Assembly: GCA_964596115.1 (NCBI GenBank)
Contig: CAZQRW010000001.1
Coordinates: 1 to 64,000 of the forward strand
Origin: CAZQRW01 sp964596115
GTDB taxonomy: Bacteria; Hydrothermota; UBA3072; B12-G15
Direction of reading: 5' to 3'
Length of the DNA stretch: 64,000 nucleotides
Under the pieces are notes generated by a model that was not told the origin of the DNA, did not search any database, and saw only the letters and a list, made by a program, of their open reading frames with translations. A program made the translations under genes and the position numbers. Shown here piece by piece: positions 1 to 7,356 of the stretch. Positions within the stretch are counted from its first letter, which is position 1. Every line of letters starts with the position of its first letter.

Positions 1-182
1 AAGTTCCTAATGATTTTTTTGAGATACTTGCATTATATATTGCAGATGTGATACTGTTTTCAGTTGTTTGGGCTATTCCTTTTGGAGAAGAAGAAATTAA
101 AGAAATGTTGGAACGAGCAGAAATGATATTTTCTGATTATGAATATTTTAATTCAGTCGTACCTAAATGGTTTCCCATGTAG
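1..182 (+). CDS. 3' end of an unrecognised cassette gene
   Basis: An open frame enters from the left edge (first full codon at 3) and stops with TAG at 180-182, leaving 59 residues. The tail is acidic, contains a hydrophobic stretch (ILALYIADVILFSVVWAIPF) and ends in KWFPM. I do not recognise the family. It lies just upstream of an attC-like inverted repeat (231-388) and in the same orientation as the next small gene, so it reads as the end of one integron-type cassette. The start is outside the window. Confidence 0.5.
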   Translation, partial: VPNDFFEILALYIADVILFSVVWAIPFGEEEIKEMLERAEMIFSDYEYFNSVVPKWFPM

Positions 183-230
183 AGATAAAATATATTTCGC
201 GGTGTTTACTCTACGGGGCAGAAAAACATC

Positions 231-388
231 ATATAACATGGCATTTACGCGACGACTAAAAACCTTTCTGCCCTACGGGACATTGCCTTTGTCACGCTTT
301 TTGCTATTTGAAAATGTGGGTCGAAATGAGCAAAAATTGCGCCAACCCTAGCGGGAAGGTAACGTCGTAAATGCCAAGAACGTTAGAC
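231..388 (+). mobile_element. attC-like integron recombination site
   Basis: The right end has GTTAGAC (382-388), a perfect match to the attC consensus GTTRRRY. Inside it, CGTAAATGCCA (366-376) pairs exactly with TGGCATTTACG (239-249), as L' and L'' arms do. The left outer box ATATAAC (231-237) keeps the AAC of RYYYAAC but is otherwise degenerate. The enclosed part can fold further. At about 158 nt it is slightly longer than most described attC sites. It follows the stop of one small gene and precedes the ribosome site of the next, as between cassettes. No integrase gene is in the window, so the call rests on structure alone. Confidence 0.5.
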
Positions 389-414
389 GAAATGGCAAAA
401 TGGAGGTATGAAAA

Positions 415-845
415 ATGAGAATATACAAGCTTATAAAAGGAGCGAAAGACGAAACTGTTGAGCAGTCATTAATTGATATTGGCGCTAGTATCTCTTTACT
501 ACCAATTGAATTAGCAAAGCAAGTCGAAGCGTGGCGAACAAATCAAAATGTGAATGTAATAGGAGTTCATGGTCAATCAAGAAATCTTCCACTTGGAAAG
601 ATAGGAATTTTCTTTCCAATCTAGCAGGCAAGGGGGGATATTTTTTGGTTGCTGTTAGTGATATAGAAGGGGATCCAATAATTGGCATGGATGTATTAAA
701 ACCTCTTGGAATTACCATTGATAGCAGAACAGAAGAACTCTTAATCAAAAATGTGATTTGGGAAGCCTTTAAGACTTTATCAGGAATAGGTGTCGCCGTT
801 TTCATAGTTGTAAAGATTTTAGACAAATTGTTTGAGAAAGAATGA
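415..845 (+). pseudogene. frameshifted retropepsin-like aspartic protease cassette
   Basis: Translation from ATG 415 (GGAGG at 402-406) gives a clan AA aspartic-protease start with the flap-like GVHGQSRNLPLGKIG, then stops at 622-624. The rest of the domain continues in another frame from about 620: GGYFLVAVSDIEGDPIIGMDVLKPLGITID, split here by position but continuous in that frame, followed by a hydrophobic tail, and ends with TGA at 843-845. The catalytic triplet reads Asp21-Ile-Gly instead of Asp-Thr/Ser-Gly, a change one C-to-T could make. One missing base near 618-622 restores the full protein of about 143 residues. No slippery heptamer is visible, so decay or a sequencing/assembly error is likelier than programmed frameshifting. 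Confidence 0.55.
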
Positions 846-858
846 TGAAAGCAACGTC

Positions 859-930
859 GCCTAACAGCGGGTATGCGGTTCGCTATCGCTCACCCAAATG
901 CCTCCTGCACTTCGCTAAGATTGCCTGGGG
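859..930 (+). mobile_element. truncated attC-like site, array boundary
   Basis: GCCTAAC at 859-865 matches the left attC box RYYYAAC perfectly and is followed by the arm-like AGCGGGTATGCGG. The matching right half, which should contain CCGCATACCC and a GTTRGGC-type box, is not found downstream. Similarity to a site of this kind seems to end near 930 after GCCTGGGG. It starts 14 bases after the stop of the frameshifted protease gene, the usual place for a cassette's own site. It probably marks the broken end of the cassette array. Confidence 0.45.
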
Positions 931-1163
931 ATGCATGAAAGTATGTATTTATGCTCTTTCATATTTTCACCATGTCATCCAATATACTGGTGATGAAGAA
1001 AGTACAAAATTGTTTTTTTCTTATAATATGTTATCCCATGTTATGAACAGAAATCAAGTAAACCTCTGTAATACTTTGATATGCAATAAAAAAGACTATT
1101 TTTATAAATACACGAATACATTACCGTCCCCCTGCTAAAGGGTTTAAAAAACGGTCTTAGATC
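931..1163. other. gene-poor spacer after the cassette end
   Basis: No convincing gene lies between the truncated attC-like site and the promoter at 1164. An open frame spans 842-1138, but it reads through the attC-like half-site and then AT-rich DNA with no recognisable protein features. A weak imperfect inverted repeat, with CCGT near 1123 and ACGG near 1151, could form a hairpin but has no U-run. I see nothing else here. Confidence 0.4.
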
Positions 1164-1191
1164 TTGACTTAATTTTACTTATTTGTAAAAT
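1164..1191 (+). promoter_or_regulatory. sigma70-type promoter, leaderless geometry
   Basis: The -35 box is TTGACT (1164-1169), the spacer is 16 bp and the -10 box is TAAAAT (1186-1191). The ATG of the downstream gene begins 6 nt after the -10 box, so the predicted transcription start falls on or next to the start codon. No Shine-Dalgarno sequence is present. Confidence 0.55.
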
Positions 1192-1197
1192 AAATAT

Positions 1198-4100
1198 ATG
1201 TATATCTTATTCCTTTGCCTTTCATTAGTATACGAGGAGAAGATCGATTCCATATATATCACCGTCCCCCCCGATTCAGAGGTAGTATTAAATATTAAAA
1301 ATGACAAAATAAAAAATAATAATACACTCCCATTGTGGATAGAAAGGGCGTATAAAAAAAATCTTAAGCAGCTTTCCAGAAGATGGGTTGTTAAAACAGA
1401 TGCCAAAAAAGTTACATTTTTTGATTTTGATAAAGATGGAGTCAGGGACATCCTTTTTCTAAGGGGAAACAAACTCTTCGTGAGTAAAGGACTTTTTTTC
1501 ATTAGGGATTCAATAATATTTGCCGGGATTACTGGATTTGGTATTTACAAAAACAAAATATTTCTTGCTGATAAAAAGGGAAACATAAAAGTTTTAGGAG
1601 ATAAGACAGTTATTGGAACATTTAAACCACCGGTTCAAATCTCTGGTGGGGAAAGGCTCTTCATTATTGATGGGGATAATAGGGTATTTGAGTATAAAAA
1701 GGGATTTTTTGGAACCAGTATAAAATCGACATCAATAAATGGATTTCCTGTTTATGCTAGTGGAATCATCTTTACAATAAAGGATAGACAGATAAATCCT
1801 GGAGACGGAATGTTGCCCGAGGGTATTTTACCAAGTATTGGTAAAATAAATGGCAAAGAATCTCTTATATTTCCTGACAAAATGGGGCGGATATATTTTG
1901 CCTCTATAAATAAAGGGAAATGGAGACTGTTAAATGGAGATTATAAGACACTCTTCCCAGATAGCCTTCCTCCTTTATCATCATTTGCAATGGTTTCACC
2001 GGATACACTTATAATAATTACCACTTCAGGTAATATATGCTTTTATTATAGGAGAGGCGAGAATTGGATAAGAAAGGTTGATAGCACCATTACAGAAAAA
2101 TTACCTATGGGTACAATAAGTATAGTAAGAAGTGACTCCTCTTCTCTATCTTTTCTCTTTGGTACTGAAAGAGGAGCAGTTTTTGCAAATACCAGGGTTT
2201 TTCCCTTTATAGGTAAAAGAGTCGATTCTGTATCATCGTATGCATCACCAGCTCCCTTTAAACATAAAATTATAATTGGGACAGGTAAGGGAACGGTTAG
2301 GGCTGCTCCCTTTGATGCTAAAGTTGTACCTCCTGCAAGGGTTGCTACAGGTGATTTAAATGGTGATAATAAGGAAGATGTTGTAATTGGTGCAGGGAAT
2401 GGTAGGCTTCACCTTTTCCTATCACCTGAGTTCTGTGATGATTCCACCTCTTTTCCCCTCCTCGGAGAATTTTTATTTCCTGTAATCTATGATATGAACA
2501 ACGATGGCTTACAGGATATTATTATTTCTAATATTGATGGAGAAGTGATATATTTCCGAAATAAGGGAGATGGCAATTTTGAGGAAGAAGGTAGCTGGTC
2601 ATTCAAAGATGGCTCAATCCAGGATTATTACAGCAAATACCTCAATCCAGGTATTCCCTTTACTGTGGACGATACATTTACTGTAAGTAAAATCAAGAAG
2701 CTCATTAATAGAACCCCCAAGGGATATCTTGACGAGGTCTGCTTTACTATCGGATTTACACCACCAGAGGTTTTAAGGGCGATGGCGTTGAAGGGAGATA
2801 TTGATATTATTCTTAACAATGCAAAAGATGTCTACAGGGCTGCAGACGAGCTTCCATATGTCCAGATTCTGGAGCGAGGCAATTACACCACACTTCTCTA
2901 TGATGGTAAATATGAGCTTCCTGCCGATATTTACTATTTTTATGTGGTTCACCCAAGAATTCTCTATGAGATTCCTGCCAGGATTGATGTTTCTTATTGG
3001 TCAAAGCCCAATGATTTCTACGATGTTCCGTACGAAGATTGGTTAAGAAAGGATGTGGATATCTATTCAGGGAAGGAAGGAAAATTCTGGAGGGATGACT
3101 ACTTTGTAGATAAAAAATATGGCAAAACAATTCTGGAGGTAGGTAAAGAAGCAACCAATCTAAGAGATGCCATAATAAATATTCATAAATTTCTCAGCTG
3201 GTCGTATAAGGGTAATTTTATGCGATTTGGATATAAGACACAGGATATTCAGCCCCTTCAGATTTTCTATAAGGCGTATGGCTCCTGTGGGGAGCAATCC
3301 ATTCTACTTGCATCCATATCAAGAACTCTGTTGATTCCAAACTATATTGTCATTGATAGGGGAGAGGATCATCAATGGAATCACTTCTGGTATCCTGAAC
3401 AGTGGAGCAGTAAAGAACCCAAAAAATGTATGTCCTGGCATCATTGGGATATAAATGGGAAGGCGGAAGACCATATAGGAAACCCGCCTGTTTCTGCTGA
3501 GAGAATGAAAAAGAATGTTTCGACTGTTGTGGCCTGGAGACCGGATGGATATCAGTTTGATGTGACAGAATGTGGCTATACACCTACAGGTGCACTATAT
3601 ATTTTTGTGAAGGATAAATCGGGTCAACCGATTCCAGGGGCACTGGTTGTTTTGAGGAGTCATTGGAGAGGTAATAATACTATTTCTGACTGGAAATACA
3701 GTGGTGTGGATGGATCGGTTCTTTTTAAACTGGGTTTTGAACCAAGGGGTTATTCCATAGATGTGCTCACTCCATATGGCGCAGGGGGAAAAAAGATTTT
3801 CTATATAAAGGAGGGAGAAACTGATTCAATAAATATTTTGATTCCCGCGATAACTTCATACAGAAAATTCACATCAGAAAAATTGCTTCCTGATTCGATA
3901 GATGTAAAACATATCTCTTCATTCGTCAGGGTGAGAAATTTTATAACCTCATCTCCTTACAGGATTTCCAGCCCATTTTTAAAGGATTCAATAGAATATA
4001 CGGGAACAGGCGAGATGCCCTGGCCTGTAAAAGGGGATAAATTTGCTACAAGGTACGAAGGGAAGAAAATTTATATCACAAATCCAGATAGAATGATTTT

Positions 4101-4785
4101 CAAGAGGATACTCGTAACGATCTCTCACAGGAGAAAAAGTTTACCACCAATGATAAAAGTCTCAGGTCCTGATTCGGTAATGATGGGTAAAAAGGCAAGG
4201 TTTATACTGGATGTAAAGGATAATCTTGGAGTAAAGAATTTGTATGTAGAAATAAATAATAAAAAGATAACCTTGAATAATAGAAAATCCTTTATCTGGG
4301 ATACAGGTAGGGGAGGTCCTATTTCCCCGGGAAAATATAGATTGATATTTTCAGCAGTAGATTATGGTGGGAATATAAGTGAATTCAAAAAGATAGTGAA
4401 GGTTTTACCTGCACGAAGTTTTGTATATCAAAAGATATATCAGGATACTGCGCCTGACTCTTTACCAAGCGGAAGCTGGGTATACGGACCAATAAAAATA
4501 AACAATGATATCCCATTTATATTTTTTAAGACAGAGGCACCTGGAGAGCATATAGATCTTGATATATTTCTATACAGGGATAAAAATAATGACGGCAGGG
4601 TTACGAGCAAAGAACTTGTGAAATCCTCTACTTCACCAACGGATAGAGAGAAAATTATCCTCTGGAAACCCAAAAAAGGTGTTTACTATTTTTACGCCAA
4701 TGGTTGTACTGTGGAGAATGATTCTGCACTTTTCAATCTTGAAACTTCATTTGTGATAGACTCAACAGGAAACATTATTAGATAG
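1198..4785 (+). CDS. secreted transglutaminase-like protein with FG-GAP repeats
   Basis: This 1195-residue protein begins with a short hydrophobic signal-like segment (residues 1-12). Two FG-GAP/VCBS-type Asp-rich repeats are visible at about residues 384-460 (GDLNGDNKEDVVIG and YDMNNDGLQDIIISNIDG). A transglutaminase-like core follows, with GSCGEQS carrying Cys697 and DHQWNHFW carrying His725/729. C-terminal beta domains follow, including a carboxypeptidase-regulatory-like segment (SGQPIPGALVVLR). It is probably exported and surface-associated; whether it cross-links, hydrolyses or acts as a peptidase cannot be told. The start is chosen because ATG 1198 sits 6 nt from a good -10 box. It is monocistronic and converges on the gtrA-like gene. 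Confidence 0.75.
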   Translation: MYILFLCLSLVYEEKIDSIYITVPPDSEVVLNIKNDKIKNNNTLPLWIERAYKKNLKQLSRRWVVKTDAKKVTFFDFDKDGVRDILFLRGNKLFVSKGLFFIRDSIIFAGITGFGIYKNKIFLADKKGNIKVLGDKTVIGTFKPPVQISGGERLFIIDGDNRVFEYKKGFFGTSIKSTSINGFPVYASGIIFTIKDRQINPGDGMLPEGILPSIGKINGKESLIFPDKMGRIYFASINKGKWRLLNGDYKTLFPDSLPPLSSFAMVSPDTLIIITTSGNICFYYRRGENWIRKVDSTITEKLPMGTISIVRSDSSSLSFLFGTERGAVFANTRVFPFIGKRVDSVSSYASPAPFKHKIIIGTGKGTVRAAPFDAKVVPPARVATGDLNGDNKEDVVIGAGNGRLHLFLSPEFCDDSTSFPLLGEFLFPVIYDMNNDGLQDIIISNIDGEVIYFRNKGDGNFEEEGSWSFKDGSIQDYYSKYLNPGIPFTVDDTFTVSKIKKLINRTPKGYLDEVCFTIGFTPPEVLRAMALKGDIDIILNNAKDVYRAADELPYVQILERGNYTTLLYDGKYELPADIYYFYVVHPRILYEIPARIDVSYWSKPNDFYDVPYEDWLRKDVDIYSGKEGKFWRDDYFVDKKYGKTILEVGKEATNLRDAIINIHKFLSWSYKGNFMRFGYKTQDIQPLQIFYKAYGSCGEQSILLASISRTLLIPNYIVIDRGEDHQWNHFWYPEQWSSKEPKKCMSWHHWDINGKAEDHIGNPPVSAERMKKNVSTVVAWRPDGYQFDVTECGYTPTGALYIFVKDKSGQPIPGALVVLRSHWRGNNTISDWKYSGVDGSVLFKLGFEPRGYSIDVLTPYGAGGKKIFYIKEGETDSINILIPAITSYRKFTSEKLLPDSIDVKHISSFVRVRNFITSSPYRISSPFLKDSIEYTGTGEMPWPVKGDKFATRYEGKKIYITNPDRMIFKRILVTISHRRKSLPPMIKVSGPDSVMMGKKARFILDVKDNLGVKNLYVEINNKKITLNNRKSFIWDTGRGGPISPGKYRLIFSAVDYGGNISEFKKIVKVLPARSFVYQKIYQDTAPDSLPSGSWVYGPIKINNDIPFIFFKTEAPGEHIDLDIFLYRDKNNDGRVTSKELVKSSTSPTDREKIILWKPKKGVYYFYANGCTVENDSALFNLETSFVIDSTGNIIR

Positions 4786-4824
4786 AAAAAAGTCTATTGA
4801 AAAAAACAAAAGGGAAATTTTTTT

Positions 4825-5256
4825 TTATATCTTTCCGAATACAAATCTTCTGTCAAGTATAAATTTAGTTGTATAACCAATAAAGAGACCTATAAATCCA
4901 CCAAGGAGGTCGCTGTTTTTGAAGACAAAGGAAATCTTAAACAGGATCTCTATTCCCCAGAATATAAGTGTTGTAAAAACTGCAAAGGTCATATAGATTA
5001 TAAGCTGTCTTAATGTTCTTTTAACCTCGATATTTCTATCCTCAAATATATAGAACTTATCAATTATAAACTTGAACAGGAAACCCAGAATGGTACCTGT
5101 GAGAAGCTGAACAATAAAGCCCATATTAAACCTATATATCATTACATCTGGCAGATGGGGTGAAACGCCTATTTTTACAAGGAATTGGCTACCTATATTT
5201 ATTCCTATGGCAATGCCAGCAAAAGTCATATAAAGAATGTACTGTTTAAGTATCAT
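4825..5256 (-). CDS. GtrA-like membrane protein
   Basis: This 143-residue protein has four predicted membrane segments and two GtrA-type loop motifs, KFIIDKFYIF in the middle and KFILDRRFVF at the C-terminus. GtrA-family proteins are thought to help move polyprenyl-linked sugars across the membrane or to support the glycosyltransferases that make them. It overlaps the upstream UbiA-type gene by 4 bp, so the two are translationally coupled. The partner is itself a polyprenyl-phosphate sugar-lipid enzyme by similarity, which supports a shared lipid-carrier role. The exact substrate is inferred, not seen. Confidence 0.8.
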   Translation of the reverse strand: MILKQYILYMTFAGIAIGINIGSQFLVKIGVSPHLPDVMIYRFNMGFIVQLLTGTILGFLFKFIIDKFYIFEDRNIEVKRTLRQLIIYMTFAVFTTLIFWGIEILFKISFVFKNSDLLGGFIGLFIGYTTKFILDRRFVFGKI

Positions 5257-6113
5257 ACCATTTTTAGTAGATAAACAGACACGATACTCAGGACGAAAAG
5301 AATTACAGAAACGAGAATGTGGGCGTCATTAATAAGTATTTTCTCAGGTTCTTCTCCCTTAGTTTCTGAATATACAAGATATAGATATCGCAATATTCCA
5401 TAGATAACAAAGATTAACGAAGCAAGATATGATTTTTTTTCCGATATCACATAGAGGGCATATGTAAGTATGGATGAAGTTGCGAAAATTGTATTGAAGA
5501 TGTCAAGGAGGGTTTCATTGTAGAAATCCATAACCTTTCTTCTATTAGGGTCATCTGCAATAAAGAATTCTGCCCTTCTTTTGCTTGAGGCAAGAAACAG
5601 TGAGAGGAAAAGTATACTGAGGATAAACCAGCTGGAGAGGGGGACCCTTATGAGTGCTACACCAGCTATTGCCCTTACAATAAAACCTGTGGCTATAATA
5701 ATTATATCTATGATGACAATGTTCTTTAAAAGTAAGGAGTATAGAATCATCATAAGTATATATAAGAGGATATAATAGAAAAAGAATATATCAAGTTCAA
5801 AGGAAAAAAATAGTGTAATTACTCCTAACATTGCTGAAATTATTAATGCTTCCCTTACATTTATGATACCACTTGCTATGGGTCTGAATTTCTTTTTTGG
5901 ATGCAATGCATCCTTTTCTTTGTCAACTATGTCATTGAAAATATATATCGTGCTTGAAGCAAGGCAAAAGAGAACAAATCCTAAAAACAATTTGGCAAAT
6001 GTATGTATATTAAAAGAAAGGGCGAAAAATCCTCCTGCAAAAACAAGGATATTCTTTGTCCATTGTTTAGGTCTTAATAATTTAATATATGCCCTGGCGT
6101 TAGTATTTTTCAA
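5253..6113 (-). CDS. UbiA-family prenyltransferase, DPPR-synthase-like
   Basis: This 286-residue polytopic protein belongs to the UbiA superfamily. It starts with the motif LRPKQWTKNILVFAG, typical of decaprenyl-phosphate phosphoribosyltransferase-like members. The first Asp-rich motif is N60-D61-xx-D64-xxx-D68, followed by KKKFRPIASG. Those enzymes transfer phosphoribose from PRPP to a polyprenyl phosphate in the membrane. It overlaps the DUF362 gene upstream by 14 bp and gtrA downstream by 4 bp. A quinone or other aromatic prenyltransferase is less likely given the N-terminal motif and the GtrA neighbour. Confidence 0.8.
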   Translation of the reverse strand: MKNTNARAYIKLLRPKQWTKNILVFAGGFFALSFNIHTFAKLFLGFVLFCLASSTIYIFNDIVDKEKDALHPKKKFRPIASGIINVREALIISAMLGVITLFFSFELDIFFFYYILLYILMMILYSLLLKNIVIIDIIIIATGFIVRAIAGVALIRVPLSSWFILSILFLSLFLASSKRRAEFFIADDPNRRKVMDFYNETLLDIFNTIFATSSILTYALYVISEKKSYLASLIFVIYGILRYLYLVYSETKGEEPEKILINDAHILVSVILFVLSIVSVYLLKMV

Positions 6114-7185
6114 ATAGCCTCCCCCAGGGGCTTTCTCTAAGCCATTTTCTCACGATCTTTTTTCCAGTTGTGGGATACCAGAGATAATCATGATAAAAAG
6201 CAGAGGCAAAAACAAATATGTAAACGATAGGGGTATGAAAAAATAGCCTTTGAAAGATCCGAAGGGGTGAAAACCAGAAGAGTCTTCCTGCACCTGTTGC
6301 GAGATTTATACCAACTGAAAAATGCCAGTTTTCTTTTATTACATCCCTATCCCCTATTATTTCAATCTCAGAAATATCACCAATTCCAAGCCCAAGTTCA
6401 TGTGATTTTGATATACATCTTATGTTCATAGGCTCAAAACCCATTATTTTAGCGGCAACAGCATCGATGGCAACCATATCAGATGAGGCAAGTATGATAT
6501 TCTTATCGTATGGTTTGAGTGTTCGTGGACCAGGGCCAGAGCCTGCTGTCGTGCCATCCATAACTGCAAAAAGCCCTGAATGAATCTCCTTCTGTATTGC
6601 AAGAAGATCAACAAGGGTATCGTGAATCCAGGAATGTGTATAGTGTCTTCTCGTATTTAAAAGACCACCAAAGGCATTCTTTAATGCACCTGTATATGTG
6701 GTATATGAGTGGGTTTTTATTGTAGGGAGATGAACGATATTTTTATCAAAAAAATAATCTGGTAAGAATATTCCCTCAGGAAATACCTTATGGAGGGCAA
6801 GGGTTTTATGTTTGGGTTCGTACCTTATCCATTTCATATCCTCTTTTTTGAAATTGTACATCTCTGGAATATTATATTTTTCCAATATCTTACCCAGTTT
6901 ATTCAGTTCTCTTCCCTTGTAGGGATTTGTGACTACGGTATTATTATGAACATCAACTAAATCTTTGTATCCCAATTTCCTTAATGCAAGTATTACACCT
7001 TCAAGTTGCCAGGGTGGGGTGTTTGAGCCAGGGTATAAAAAATGCCAGGATATGTTGTCCTTTAATATAGTTGTTTTTTCAGGATTGAGGGCATCATTCA
7101 TTCCACCAAATTCGCAGACCTTTATATAGTCCTCAACAACAGTTTCCGGCTGCGTTCTTAAGATAGCAACCCTCGCCTTTGCCAT
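6100..7185 (-). CDS. DUF362 domain protein
   Basis: This 361-residue protein matches the DUF362 family, with landmarks such as HLPTIKTHSYTTYTGALKNAFGG and MVAIDAVAAKIMG. Some DUF362 proteins carry 4Fe-4S clusters; no C-terminal ferredoxin CxxCxxC pair is visible here. The C-terminal part (about 290-361) has a hydrophobic stretch (IVYIFVFASAFYHDYLW) that may anchor it to the membrane. ATG 7185 follows a GAGGAGG-type ribosome site and a promoter at 7226-7253. It is the first gene of a three-gene unit with UbiA-like and GtrA-like genes. The biochemical role is unknown; the context suggests polyprenyl-linked sugar metabolism. Confidence 0.7.
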   Translation of the reverse strand: MAKARVAILRTQPETVVEDYIKVCEFGGMNDALNPEKTTILKDNISWHFLYPGSNTPPWQLEGVILALRKLGYKDLVDVHNNTVVTNPYKGRELNKLGKILEKYNIPEMYNFKKEDMKWIRYEPKHKTLALHKVFPEGIFLPDYFFDKNIVHLPTIKTHSYTTYTGALKNAFGGLLNTRRHYTHSWIHDTLVDLLAIQKEIHSGLFAVMDGTTAGSGPGPRTLKPYDKNIILASSDMVAIDAVAAKIMGFEPMNIRCISKSHELGLGIGDISEIEIIGDRDVIKENWHFSVGINLATGAGRLFWFSPLRIFQRLFFHTPIVYIFVFASAFYHDYLWYPTTGKKIVRKWLRESPWGRLFEKY

Positions 7186-7225
7186 AAATTCCTCCTCTGT
7201 TTAGAATTCTTAAAGAAACAAAATT

Positions 7226-7253
7226 ATTTTAATGCCCTGTAAATAATTGTCAA
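7226..7253 (-). promoter_or_regulatory. promoter of the DUF362-ubiA-gtrA unit
   Basis: On the minus strand the -35 box is TTGACA (7253-7248), the spacer is 16 bp and the -10 box is TAAAAT (7231-7226). The leader is about 35 nt and ends in a strong GAGGAGG site before ATG 7185. Confidence 0.55.
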
Positions 7254-7285
7254 TAAGCATAATTGCGATTAAGAACATAATTTTA

Positions 7286-7313
7286 TTGACAGTTTGTGCA
7301 ATCACATTATAAT
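7286..7313 (+). promoter_or_regulatory. consensus promoter of the AIR-synthase-like gene
   Basis: TTGACA (7286-7291), a 16-bp spacer and TATAAT (7308-7313) form a full-consensus promoter. The predicted leader to ATG 7357 is about 36 nt and contains no clear Shine-Dalgarno sequence. It lies back to back with the minus-strand promoter at 7226-7253. Confidence 0.6.
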
Positions 7314-7356
7314 TAGACAGAAATGACAGTGAAAAACTTTTTCGGGTTAAACAAAT

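Noticed and set aside
139..351. A plus-strand open frame of 70 codons
   Set aside because: It lies within the attC-like site and the end of the partial gene, has no protein features, and its start is inside another gene.
600..640. Programmed frameshift in the aspartic protease gene
   Set aside because: No slippery heptamer lies before the first-frame stop at 622-624; the poly-G run comes after it.
842..1138. A plus-strand open frame of 98 codons
   Set aside because: Its first third is a translation of the attC-like half-site and the rest is AT-rich spacer; no ribosome site or homology pattern.
4786..4824. Terminator between the convergent transglutaminase and gtrA-like genes
   Set aside because: There is a T-run but no stem of more than about five weak pairs.
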